A DNA stretch of 64,000 nucleotides, taken from the NCBI RefSeq assembly GCF_001682855.1, contig NZ_MAQW01000034.1:104342-168341 (forward strand), read 5' to 3'. Below are positions 39,201 through 46,198 of this stretch, one piece after another. The position numbers and the translations under genes were made by a program. Origin of the DNA: Bacillus sp. FJAT-27264. Lineage in GTDB: Bacteria > Bacillota > Bacilli > Paenibacillales > Paenibacillaceae. The notes under the pieces are model-generated. The model made no database searches. It was given only the letters and a program-made list of their open reading frames with translations, and was not told the origin of the DNA. Position 1 is the first letter of the stretch, and each line of letters starts with the position of its first letter.

Positions 39201-42200
39201 TTGCACCAAGAACGGTTGCGGAGGCAGTTAAATCGGCTGGTGACGGGGCCGGGGTTATGATCAGCGCACTGGGACGCAAGAATTATAGTGTGAAAGAAAT
39301 TGCAGGTATCGTTAACGATTTGTGGGTAGCCGCAGGTGTGAGCCTGAGTGACGTAATGGCTCAGTTCGCAGCCAGCGGGTTCGATCTCTCGGCAAGAGCC
39401 GCTCTGCTGCGGGAAGAGTTCGGAGCAGACATTGGTACTGCGCTGGGCATTTTATACCCAGATGCACGAAGTGCAACGATGAAGTATTTGCTTAAGGCCG
39501 GCTACGATCACGTTAGTCTGACTGATTATTATCTCAGACATGTGTATTCGGGCAATCGTTACGAAGTGTTCCGGCAGCTCCGGCTTGCCGGGCAGACAGC
39601 GACCAAATCACTGCAAAGCGTTCATGATGCCGTGATCCAGGCCGGAGAGTCTTTCACTCTGGATGATGCCATGAAGCTTTTCTTCAATGACTATACGAAC
39701 CGTTATGAGGCAGCCGATGTCTTGGCGGCCATCCGGTCAGTCTTCGCCGGGGATTTACAGGTCAAGCTGGATGTGGAGACCGTCGCCACAGCGATGAGCA
39801 ACGTACAAATGTGGGACAAGTACGCGATCGGCAAAGCTCTGATCAGTCAGATGGGTGTAACCCTGGAACAATGGGTAGAGCTGGAGCGGACTAGCGCGTT
39901 CGCAAGATTTGGCTGTGCATGCTCGGTTGCTACTGTTGTCAAGGACGTTCAGTATTTGTTCTCCAAAGCTACGCTGCCTGATATCACTATAGCCATGAGT
40001 ATGTCCAAGCTGTACACGTTGGACCTTATCATCGAAGGCACGATTAATTTTTACTCGACGCAAGGGATCAGAGCTAAAGGGATGCCGTATCTGCTATCAG
40101 CATTGAAGAATGCGGGATACTCCTTCGAAGAAGTGGCTGCCGCCTTCGACAGCAAGGGATGGAATGAGTGGATTATGGCTTTCAGCAGTTATGGCATTGC
40201 TGCAAGCGACGTTACCGCCTATCTGAAGAGCACAGGACTGCCAATGGAACAGGTTGTGGAGCGGCTGGCTCCTTATCCTCTGAAGGACAGAGCGCTTGTA
40301 CTGCGTGAGGCTTATGGTTTGGATTCCAGCGCAGCCATGCAGGTGCTGCTTCAGCATACACAAGAAGACCAGGAGACCATCGGCAGGGCGCTGGCCTGGG
40401 CGTATGGCAGTGATCCCATCACGTTATGGATTCAGACACTCCGGTCGCAAGGGGCATCGGCAACATCCGTGATTAATACTCTGGCTGCACGCTACCGCAC
40501 GTATTGGGATTCCGAGATGGTTGGTCCCGCACTTGTCCAGGGCGGCTTTAGCCAGGAGGAGGTCATGAAGGGACTGATTGTTCATTCCTCTAACCGCAAC
40601 AACCTGCAAGCGACGATTGCTTTGCTGCAAAGGCTGTATGGACAGCAGCAGGTCACCATCGCACAGATTCTTAAAGCTTCCGCGATTGAATCGCCTGCTG
40701 AAGGAATTAGTTTCTTGCAAAAAGGCGGATACAAGCTGGGTGATATTGCCCGCGCCTTGAAGGACTACTACGGACTGGAGGCTGGAAAAGCGACGCAACT
40801 GCTCGTCGCAGCCTATCCTAACAGTCAGAATATGATCCTGACAGGCATGGCCAGTGTCTATGGTCAGACCCTGCAGACGACGGTATTTGAAACCTTGCAG
40901 GCGCAAGGGATCAGCAATGCCGACGAAGCGATAGACTATCTGCGTAATGCAGGCTTCGGAATCAAAGAAATCTCCGTCGTGGTCAAAGAAAAATTCGGGC
41001 TAACCGTGGGCCAAACGGCGGCAGGTTTTCTGAAAAAGCCGGTAGGCGACAAAAATTCCCTGATCACAGCGATTGCTGCTGCCTATAATCTGCCTGTGGA
41101 GACGGCCCTTTATAGTCTGCTTCAAGAGCAGGGAGTTACTTCTTTTGCAGAAGCCATCTCCTACGTATTCCAGACTCACTTTAGTCTGGCTACCAGCATC
41201 AAGCTGGCTAAGGCGTATGGTCTATCGGCGGGCGGAGCCTTGCAGGCTCATCTGAATTCTAATCTGTACCGTCAATCGGATGTAGTGGCGGGTGTATCCG
41301 ATATTTATGGAAGCACACAGCAGTCTAACATCGCGGATTCGCTGAAGGCAGGCGGTATGAACACACTTGACGCTGCTGTGCCGTTCCTGCAGAAGATGCG
41401 CTATGACCTGGAGGGCATTGTCCGTGTAGGCAAGGAGCATTATAGCCTGACATCAGGAGAGACCATCGCTGCATTGATGACAGAGGGTTCGTATGACCGG
41501 CCTGAAATTGAGGGGGCTGTAACCAAAATATACAATCAGACCCTGGAACAGACGAAGCTGGAGTCACTGAGCTCATTGGGAATTACCGTATTCCCTGATG
41601 CCGTGCCTAAATTGCAGCAAGCCGGATTCACGTTGTCCGATCTCGTACTGGCAGCCAAAACCTACTATAAGCTAATGGCCGGTGAAACAACGTATACGTT
41701 GATGCAAACACAGCAGTATCCGGCAGCAGACATCCTATCTACAGTTGCGCAGGAATATGGCAAGCCGGTTCAGCAAAGTCTGGATGAGCTGCTGAAAGCG
41801 AGCGGCATTGTCTCGATCGCTGATGCTGCACCTTACCTGCGCACTATGGGCTACTCTCTGCAGGATGTAATCGAAGTGTCCAAAAATTATTACGGCAACA
41901 CGTCCAAGGCTACAATAGATGCACTGAAGGCTCTTCATTTTGAAGATGGAGATGTTATAGAATGGACGGTCCTTCATGTCTATGGGGAGGACTCACAGGA
42001 AGCTGTAGGCCGTTCACCTCAGAACGTACTGCAGGAGGCTGGAATTACGGATGAGAAGGCGGCGGTCACTTATCTGTGGGAAGCTGGCTTTTCCCTGATT
42101 GAGATTGCAGACATGTTCAAGAACCACTACGGAAAATCGTCCGTGGAAACGGCCGGATTGCTCATTGCAAATGGAGCGTTCTCAGCGACGGCGATTCTGA

Positions 42201-44197
42201 ACAGTCTAAATACCGTCTATGGCTCAACGTTCGATGCAGGCTTAATGAATACTTTTAAGACGGCAGGGCTGTTCACGAGTGTGGATACTGCCGCTCTCCA
42301 GCTGAGCAATGGCGGTTATCGGTTGACGTATATTGCCGAGATGCTGAAGAAGAGTTACAGCAAGACTAGATCTGAGACAAAGGCTATTCTGACGGCTCTG
42401 GGTCTGTATTCGGCAACGGCGATCCAATCGGCGGTAGAGCAGGTGTATGACGCAGTTAACACATCGTCAGGTACTCTGCAGGATGTGCTTGATCTCTACG
42501 GAATCACGACGGCGGAAGGTGCTACAGCTTTCTTGATCAAGCAGAACGCTCCAGTTCAGGATATTCTTCAATATTTGAAGGATGTCTACAATATGGGGGC
42601 TGATCAGGCGACGGAAATGCTTGCTCCATCCTTCAAAGGTCCGGAACTGGGACTTGCTGTATTCAAGGGTTACTATAATGATGCCAATGTCGGGTATCTG
42701 GCGAAGATTCTTCCGGCAGGCAGCACCTCGTCTCCGGGCAGTGTCGCCAGCTTTATGCGGGGCAAGTTCAAGGATACAGATATCGTGCTGGCTTTGAAGG
42801 TGCTCTTCAACCTGGATGAGCTGGGGGTAATGGACGCGGTGTCTACGACAGTGATGTCAGCAGAACGCCTCCGTGCAGCCGTTCGTGAGGTGTTCGGAAG
42901 TGATCCTTTATTCGCTTATCTGAAGCGGATGAAGGAGCGGGGAGCTAACGCGAACGACGTTGCCGCAGAGCTGGATATCAGGGGATTGCTGGAGCCAGCC
43001 CCATCGAGCTACTTGGTTAATACACTGTTGGCATTGGGCTACGACAACGCTAGCGTGCTGAAGATGCGGTACAACTATTACAACGATTCTCGTAAGAATG
43101 CAGGTACTGAGGAAGAACAAGGCAAGCAACTGGTTCAGCTTGGTGTGGATACTCCGGCGGCCATTGTGCAGTACCTTAGAAAGTGGAATCTGCTGCCCTA
43201 CAAGGTCATCAACATTGTAAAAGCAGGTTTGCCTAATGCTGCCATGACAGATATTGCTCTCGCCATGCGTGAACAAGGATACGGCACGCAGGCTGTCATG
43301 GGTGGTCTAGATGCGGTAGGCCAGCGAGGCGATGATATTGCTGCGATTCTGAGAAAGCTGGGGTTGTCGGCAGTGGAAGCCTTAAGCTTCCTGAGCAACC
43401 GTTCGTCGGATGATCAGCTTCACTGGCTGATCCGCAACGGCTATACACCTACTGAATATATCAGGTACAGAAATGTCGGGGGCGACAATACCATTGCCAT
43501 TCTGAAGGCGACAGGCATGTCGGCAGACGATCTAGCGAAGCTGCTCTCCAAGAACCTGAATATGGGCTACTATACCATTGCCAAATCTCTATACGATGGC
43601 GGATTTAATACCATCAAGGAAGTGGCAGCTGCGCTACTTGCCGCAGGCTGCCGTCCAGGCTGGGTTCCGATGTATCTTCAGGAGATTGCAGGCTGGACGC
43701 TCAAGGAAATAGCCAAGGCTATGCTGGAATCGAATCTGATCACACTCACGGATTTGGTGACGGCGCTTCAGATTGCCAATGGAAATAACTTAAAGTATAC
43801 GTTCCAGATTATTAAAGAAGTCTCGACCCGTGAGAGACAAGCCTATTATGATGGGCTGAACTCCGTGGAACGCAAGCTGCTGAATAACAATGAAATCGCA
43901 CTGATTGTTACAGCCTCAGCCTTGCGCCATGCCAACATCAGTCTTTCCAAAATCACGGACCAGCTAAAAAATGACGGTGTATATGAACCGGAGATCGCAC
44001 TGAAAGTATTGTTCTTATCCGGATTCAATGTGCTGGATGCTACGGATACTGTGTGGGATGCCTATCGTGATGTAATTGGTGCGATGATTATTCTGGCTAT
44101 GCTCAAAAAAGCTGGAGGCGCGTATATCGCCGATTTTGCCAGATACTACACGCTGATCTCCAAGGTTACCAAAATCGTATATGAGCTGAGTAAATAA
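30224..44197 (+). CDS. Giant S-layer-anchored surface protein (4,657 residues)
   Basis: The longest gene in the window, a single open frame of 13,974 bases behind AAGGAG. Order of parts: signal peptide with likely cleavage after A-E-A near residue 45; three SLH domains (about 55-101, 110-159, 171-221) that tether the protein to the cell wall; a beta-helix-like segment (about 235-450) rich in short I/V strands with G and N turns; a G9 and Pro/Thr hinge (about 475-503); about 24 related beta domains of about 88 residues (503-2610); one domain of a different, SwmB-like kind (about 2610-2700); and about 1,940 residues of helical repeats to the C-terminus. There is no sortase motif, protease signature or C-terminal anchor. 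It is probably an adhesin, fibre or surface-lattice protein. Terminator at 44222. Confidence 0.9.
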   Translation: MKGEIILGQHFARKWKIIVFNWLLIVSMLAGMLEPVIGLGNKAEAAGTVASISADIAGHWAQQPLSEWVNKGLIKGFEDGTFRPNGIITRVEFVTLVNRLFAYKGTSDVAFKDVPADAWFASQVSAAVQAGYLKGYPDGNFQPDKSLSRVEAAVMVAKLVPLLLKEGENPLEAFKDKGSVPAYGRDPLAALLAAGYIKGFPDQTVGPGKPLTRAEAVVLLDRVMKPSATSADGGVVPAPKTLESGGTYGPATGSFIVAGDLTINAPGTTLRNLVVQGNLVIGQKVGEGDVYLDHVTVLGKTSINGGGEHSVHIDDSQLQTVVVNRVDGRIRVVVGGTTVISQMDVQSDANVESNVVSSGGGIEGIMISATGEVTLSGNFTLVEVKSNVKLNINSGTTSRIIVNEGVQSSTIMLNKGVKVDSIEFHGTASVKGEGEIVKALVDAPNVVFETKPGSVETTERGKSSPTPLPSAAGSNGAGSGGGGGGGGGTTPPTPSPPSNTMVEVTVTVPATTGFRLNFSSPITNLTAADFSLKDSKGRALEVGFVGSLTGGSSYRVTANLNEGEIYSVVLAKPGYSFGTPVTFSVPVTPPEDIAVTKTVQNISTTGFRVSFDKPVTGLQTPNFSLIRTGNGERITIGEVTSNSEGTSYDVTASLEAGVTYSLMVTKPGYGFGPAATIFVPVIDPGTISVTAEVYGIGEEGFKVSFSPAVAGVDASNLILLNKANQPVAIGGAASADDGNSYTVSAALTKGETYGLLIEKSGYSFGAALAFAVPGEETTTVTPLARNVRPYGFLLTMDKKLPELDALNFVLKNGRQENVSIDMLSAVVVGKEYEVWSTLDKADTYTLSLDKEGYAFTEPVVLKVEAEKLLSSVGWVTHSGFEIVFQNPISGLTAGDLKLEDTNGQSVQVDGIQFSADGKSAVVSGDLSAEGIYRYRLDTEDARYFEGTVSVPAIVEINKHTTYEGFPGSYTGLKVHFALPVPGLTVAAFKLKDGSGNPIVLDSVTSDDHGKSYLLQTSRLNSGGPFVLAVTAAGYSFGDPATLGNATLNVWNAGRQPTQFMAGLNPAVPGLTKDNFSAKDAAGKEVAITNVAWDSGQRMYIVTFAGSGGQSYTVSVKVNGYDFGAPKTIWVYAQNKIIEPSYTGFRLVLVPPVVINKEFGFKLTKPDGTPVAIQSVVTEDEGSSYRISANLQPETYQLTVDADMDSNIFTVKVPVLATVSVNQIANSGVNVKLNYALDGLSASNFVLVNAVTGDPVAIQSALTEDQGSNYQLAASLPGGKYNLKLTGHLPAAGVDFQVADTIHAGATKVSNITNAGFDLSFENPVPGLLPSHISIKDAQNNKVSGLTLSTVDNGATYHVRVALFNNADYTMTLQKDFIIFDSPTTFHVNRFISASVADVTSDGHLTLKFTPAFPEIENYLGLSITDEAGTVYYPNLFESADGGATYQLYVPSRIQPGTAYQIKLNKDEFSMNPVTFITPPVLTVSEANVSGLKLRLDTPIPGLDKKHFIVKNDAGETLTLTSAATDDAGATYLLLGTLESGRHYTVQYKSDLVYQTNVPVPFTIIKTVKATISSVTASGFKLQFSSSVPGLTPQQVILRDPQGNVIQVLSSLKTTDQGLSYLATLDTVLPGKGYTLDLARDEFKLDAPVAFDIPVSAKVSLVSTTVNKIIVSVTPSLPGLTTDHFSLFDSKGKKVAIRVSNPGSGFYSLEGEFNPAELYTLQTVYPGYLFGAPLSIGFKLWVDGIIHAASTKGFRLALVPFVPNLSATDITVTDEAGNTVAVQSLQPVSVAVDYYNVSVPLAGGKTYQVTIADKAPYAFGKLDKIKLNSRTATVDGLSLKGFKLHMSSALNLGGSEVVLVDDQGGEVTIDSIVSRNAGLTYEIEATLKAGVHYSLGLNKPEYDFGASIPLLVQPVAATFEGMERGNNHAFMLRFDHAVPDMLPSEFKLQRDGIQVATASKVSTEDGGNTYKVEYDFRGAAQYTVLPVKDGYDFDKPVVVEVPVIISSTVLNTGASYIDIGLNPVVPGLTASDFTLKDSTGQALAATSVVTEDGGATYRIKSSFIGGKTYTIALAKNGYDFGDAVSAVLPSVIKGEIGDIGDKEFTILLTPAVGGLQASSFILQNASGQTVPLTSVKALNGGSGYTLSAALTAGDTYSVKLAAGGYALDAPLVVTMPVPVGLTTENIHSEGLTVKLNRAVPGLSGGNFRLADAEGQAVPVTTATTMDGGLTYTVRAALQYGGTYSVKMTKNGYDFGIGLPFTVLKRVTTSVTALSGNGFVLSLQTAVPDLKTSNVMLKDSTGESVIIDSLVTADRGLTYEAVAKLTEGTVYTLSVTAQGYDFGPPVQLDVREMPVLSASDITTSGFNLNLSVAVPNLSYTKVYLTGADHQLIKLDSSKFYDPNQNTAKAGRTYTVRVPLVVGQTYILSINDPAHPTKGPVEVIVPVAVSAKVTKSDASGITLLLGQGKLDLQAADVEILSAGGDPVAVTGVAADEAAGTYTIQAALAEGNTYTLRLKKQGYDFGPAVSVYVAYQVTAKLIGINENGFTLSLNIPVPELGLNLLDAGTKVTISSASTADYGQTYQVKANLAYNKEFKLKLSKAGYEFENELVVNNISSPPQLLNAVSNESGTQVILTFDKLLESVIASSSFSVKIDGQWQSMVNAALGNDKTQIILTWNASGRGIGATSTAWVAYTGVNRVRAVNQTYLATFNEMPVTNVATIQGLVTSYAYKNDAAYPARVLHEQYGKTALETAQLLRDGGFKSANIYKTLVTEYTMNRSDLAPILYKLDADAITIFEAYDSIRRSNSAFGSELIGELIGAGYTADTLGPALRKFGYSSKDLTGYLKYYKVPAAQTASVLRTHYSETSGGTAALLQFARYDKKEIATAVQAAYVLSSFDTVQALQEGQQTARDTASLIKDLYGADAITAATWLSQSGYPDHEVAGAIAEFYNFASAEEAVQAFLGAGFSVPYLYSMLRKKYPQPESAVALLNAKIAPRTVAEAVKSAGDGAGVMISALGRKNYSVKEIAGIVNDLWVAAGVSLSDVMAQFAASGFDLSARAALLREEFGADIGTALGILYPDARSATMKYLLKAGYDHVSLTDYYLRHVYSGNRYEVFRQLRLAGQTATKSLQSVHDAVIQAGESFTLDDAMKLFFNDYTNRYEAADVLAAIRSVFAGDLQVKLDVETVATAMSNVQMWDKYAIGKALISQMGVTLEQWVELERTSAFARFGCACSVATVVKDVQYLFSKATLPDITIAMSMSKLYTLDLIIEGTINFYSTQGIRAKGMPYLLSALKNAGYSFEEVAAAFDSKGWNEWIMAFSSYGIAASDVTAYLKSTGLPMEQVVERLAPYPLKDRALVLREAYGLDSSAAMQVLLQHTQEDQETIGRALAWAYGSDPITLWIQTLRSQGASATSVINTLAARYRTYWDSEMVGPALVQGGFSQEEVMKGLIVHSSNRNNLQATIALLQRLYGQQQVTIAQILKASAIESPAEGISFLQKGGYKLGDIARALKDYYGLEAGKATQLLVAAYPNSQNMILTGMASVYGQTLQTTVFETLQAQGISNADEAIDYLRNAGFGIKEISVVVKEKFGLTVGQTAAGFLKKPVGDKNSLITAIAAAYNLPVETALYSLLQEQGVTSFAEAISYVFQTHFSLATSIKLAKAYGLSAGGALQAHLNSNLYRQSDVVAGVSDIYGSTQQSNIADSLKAGGMNTLDAAVPFLQKMRYDLEGIVRVGKEHYSLTSGETIAALMTEGSYDRPEIEGAVTKIYNQTLEQTKLESLSSLGITVFPDAVPKLQQAGFTLSDLVLAAKTYYKLMAGETTYTLMQTQQYPAADILSTVAQEYGKPVQQSLDELLKASGIVSIADAAPYLRTMGYSLQDVIEVSKNYYGNTSKATIDALKALHFEDGDVIEWTVLHVYGEDSQEAVGRSPQNVLQEAGITDEKAAVTYLWEAGFSLIEIADMFKNHYGKSSVETAGLLIANGAFSATAILNSLNTVYGSTFDAGLMNTFKTAGLFTSVDTAALQLSNGGYRLTYIAEMLKKSYSKTRSETKAILTALGLYSATAIQSAVEQVYDAVNTSSGTLQDVLDLYGITTAEGATAFLIKQNAPVQDILQYLKDVYNMGADQATEMLAPSFKGPELGLAVFKGYYNDANVGYLAKILPAGSTSSPGSVASFMRGKFKDTDIVLALKVLFNLDELGVMDAVSTTVMSAERLRAAVREVFGSDPLFAYLKRMKERGANANDVAAELDIRGLLEPAPSSYLVNTLLALGYDNASVLKMRYNYYNDSRKNAGTEEEQGKQLVQLGVDTPAAIVQYLRKWNLLPYKVINIVKAGLPNAAMTDIALAMREQGYGTQAVMGGLDAVGQRGDDIAAILRKLGLSAVEALSFLSNRSSDDQLHWLIRNGYTPTEYIRYRNVGGDNTIAILKATGMSADDLAKLLSKNLNMGYYTIAKSLYDGGFNTIKEVAAALLAAGCRPGWVPMYLQEIAGWTLKEIAKAMLESNLITLTDLVTALQIANGNNLKYTFQIIKEVSTRERQAYYDGLNSVERKLLNNNEIALIVTASALRHANISLSKITDQLKNDGVYEPEIALKVLFLSGFNVLDATDTVWDAYRDVIGAMIILAMLKKAGGAYIADFARYYTLISKVTKIVYELSK
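31733..38035 (+). repeat. Array of about 24 beta-domain repeats within the giant gene
   Basis: Each unit of about 88 residues reads roughly: hydrophobic strand, GF.L.F or GFRL.L, (V/A)PGLT..DF.LKD, G..V.I.SV, DGG..Y.V.A.L..G.TY.L.L.K.GYDFG..V and a closing VPV. Recognisable starts include TTGFRLNF, EEGFKVSF, AGFDLSF, ASGFKLQF, KGFKLHM and GNGFVLSL. Identity between neighbours is low, so the array is old and does not consist of near-identical DNA repeats. The fold is probably Ig-like or fibronectin-like; I do not recognise the exact Pfam family. Confidence 0.85.
38360..44190 (+). repeat. Helical repeat array with ~77-residue period within the giant gene
   Basis: From residue about 2712 to the end the protein changes to helical repeats. 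Between about 3490 and 4100 the period is clear: units start near residues 3492, 3565, 3640, 3716, 3792, 3865, 3944, 4021 and 4098, that is every 73-79 residues. Each has two halves of about 37. The first is A..(F/Y)L...G(Y/F).L.DI...K.(Y/F)Y.L..G.T...L. The second is ...I...V..VYG...Q..L...L...GI. Earlier and later units are more divergent but keep the AGY..D and K..Y motifs. This predicts an alpha solenoid. Confidence 0.75.
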
Positions 44198-44221
44198 CGT
44201 TTGTTGCAAAAGTCTTCAGGG

Positions 44222-44255
44222 AGGCCGATCCGGTTACGGGTCGGTCTTTTAAAAT
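44222..44255 (+). terminator. Terminator after the giant gene
   Basis: AGGCCGATCC pairs with GGGTCGGTCTT through a 6-base loop with G-U pairs, followed by TTTTAAAATAAAA. Confidence 0.75.
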
Positions 44256-44265
44256 AAAAGAGGGA

Positions 44266-44295
44266 TTACACGGCTCTTCTCCTTGCGTTTATAAT
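44266..44295 (+). promoter_or_regulatory. Promoter of the two-component operon
   Basis: TTACAC (44266-44271), 18-bp spacer and a perfect TATAAT (44290-44295), about 74 bases before the kinase start. It lies just after the terminator of the giant gene, so the kinase operon is transcribed separately. Confidence 0.6.
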
Positions 44296-44368
44296 GGAAC
44301 AAACGGGGAGGATAATGCCCCTGTTCAATACGTAGATTGCAAGCATTTGATATAAGGGAGACGCAGCC

Positions 44369-46198
44369 GTGGACACAAGATTATGGATGTCGGTCACACT
44401 TTTTTTCGCAGCAGGGCTTATGCTGTTCGTCTCTTTCCTGTCTTACCAGAAACGCCATCTGCCTGTCGCCAAAACGATGATTCTGATCATGCTGTCAGCA
44501 GCGTTCTATTCGCTGGGGTACGCCTTTGAGGTATTGAGCCGAAGTCTGGAGCAAGTGAAACTGTCGCTTCAAGTCGAATATCTGGGTATTCCTTTCATTT
44601 CGACGCTCTGGTTCTTTCTCGCCCTCCAATTTACAGGAACCGGATTTCGCTATCGCAAGGTTCTTGCTCTGATCCTGTTCGCTGTCCCCATGACCGTTTT
44701 TATCCTTCATCTCACCAATGATTGGCATCACCTGGTATATGAGCGCTACATTCTGAATACAGAGTCTTCCATCCCTCTCTACACCACGGTCAAGGGCCCT
44801 TGGTATAAGGTGCACACGGTCTATAATTATTCGGTTGTACTATGCGGTGTTTCGCTATTTATCCCCATGTACTGGAAGGCTTTGCCGATGGTGCGGAAGC
44901 AGATTGTTGTTCTGCTGCTTGGTGCTGTGGCCCCCTTTCTGCTCAATACGTTCTTTTGGTATGGCACGAATGTGGACCTGACGCCGTTCGGGTTTGCCAT
45001 TTCGGGTGTGGCTTTCGTGTGGGGCATCCTGCGGTTTAATTTACTTCGATTAACGCCGCTTGCCCTCGCTAAGGTGTTCGAGACGATCAGAGACGGGGTA
45101 GTGCTGCTGGATTATGATGATCGAATTGTCAGTTACAACAGTGCTGCCATAGAAGTGCTTCCGGAATTGGGATCAACGAAGCATTATCCGGTGGAGATGG
45201 AGAAGGTGTTGGAGAATAGCCCTGAACTGCTGGAACGTATTCGGGCGGCAGGGGAGGGGGAGGAGCGGTTCCCTTTTCAGCGATTTCAAGACAACCGTAA
45301 CATGTACTATAACTGCAGCGTGTCGCTCATCTACGATTCGGGACGGATTCTGATTGGCCGGATTCTAATGTTCAATGATATTACGGAGATCAAGGAAAGT
45401 GAGGCGCGACTGCGCGAGAATGCCCGGGAGTTGTCCGAGCTTAATGCGTTTAAGGACAAGCTGTTCACGATCATGGCGCATGATATCCGTGATCCGATTG
45501 CTCTTCTCGTCAGCCTGACCGAGCTGCTGGATGATGAATTGACGGCTGCCGATTTCGAGAATGCCGAGTTGGTACGTGAGCTCAAGGGGCAAGTCCAGAG
45601 CACCTTTCATCTGGTTGATAATTTACTCGATTGGTATCGCAGTCAAAAAGGCAAGGTTGCCTTTCGTCCATTAGGCTGGAATTTGCAGCAAGTCATCCGG
45701 CAGGCTTTGTTGCTGGCGGGTCCGAAGGCGGATATGAAGCAAATTGAGCTGACGGAGCACATTAACGAGAAGCTGGTGGTGAGGGCAGATAAGGAGATGT
45801 TGGATCTCATTCTGCGGAATTTGCTTTCCAACGCAATCAAGTTTACGGGAATCGGCGGCAAGATTGATATCGGAGCTGTGCTGGAGGGTGAGCGGATCAT
45901 CATCTCTGTCACCGACAATGGAGCTGGAATTGATGAAGAGACTTCCGAACTGCTACGGCTGGAGGAGCCATTCTTAAAGGCTATGTCTGGCGTAGAAGAC
46001 TCTGGGGACACACGATTTGGATTGGCGCTGACCCGTGAATTTGTCCGCATTCATGGCGGCAGCCTTTGGTTTGAGAGTAAAGCAGGCTGCGGAACCACCT
46101 TCTCATTCTCCTTGTCAGGCTCGCAGGGTGTGCCGGAGAGATTCGATAATAGTGATATGGAGGAGGAAGCCTATGAAAGTTATTTTGGTAGACGATGA
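44369..46198 (+). CDS. Membrane sensor histidine kinase (7TM N-terminal domain, PAS, HisKA, HATPase)
   Basis: A 609-residue kinase. Seven membrane helices (about 1-225) form the 7TM sensor module found in Firmicute kinases. A PAS domain follows (about 235-350; VVLLDYDDRIVSYNSAA). The dimerisation domain carries the phospho-acceptor His at about 371 in MAHDIRDPIALL, and the ATPase domain shows an N box (NLLSNAIKFT), G1 (DNGAGID) and G2 (FGLALTREFVRIHGG). The GTG start follows GGGAGA. The last 26 bases overlap the response-regulator gene, so the two are coupled. Ligand unknown. Confidence 0.92.
   Translation: MDTRLWMSVTLFFAAGLMLFVSFLSYQKRHLPVAKTMILIMLSAAFYSLGYAFEVLSRSLEQVKLSLQVEYLGIPFISTLWFFLALQFTGTGFRYRKVLALILFAVPMTVFILHLTNDWHHLVYERYILNTESSIPLYTTVKGPWYKVHTVYNYSVVLCGVSLFIPMYWKALPMVRKQIVVLLLGAVAPFLLNTFFWYGTNVDLTPFGFAISGVAFVWGILRFNLLRLTPLALAKVFETIRDGVVLLDYDDRIVSYNSAAIEVLPELGSTKHYPVEMEKVLENSPELLERIRAAGEGEERFPFQRFQDNRNMYYNCSVSLIYDSGRILIGRILMFNDITEIKESEARLRENARELSELNAFKDKLFTIMAHDIRDPIALLVSLTELLDDELTAADFENAELVRELKGQVQSTFHLVDNLLDWYRSQKGKVAFRPLGWNLQQVIRQALLLAGPKADMKQIELTEHINEKLVVRADKEMLDLILRNLLSNAIKFTGIGGKIDIGAVLEGERIIISVTDNGAGIDEETSELLRLEEPFLKAMSGVEDSGDTRFGLALTREFVRIHGGSLWFESKAGCGTTFSFSLSGSQGVPERFDNSDMEEEAYESYFGRR

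Noticed and set aside
30224-44197. Repeats suggesting a CRISPR array or recently duplicated DNA
   Set aside because: The periodicity is at protein level only; neighbouring units share little DNA identity and no constant spacer/repeat lengths.
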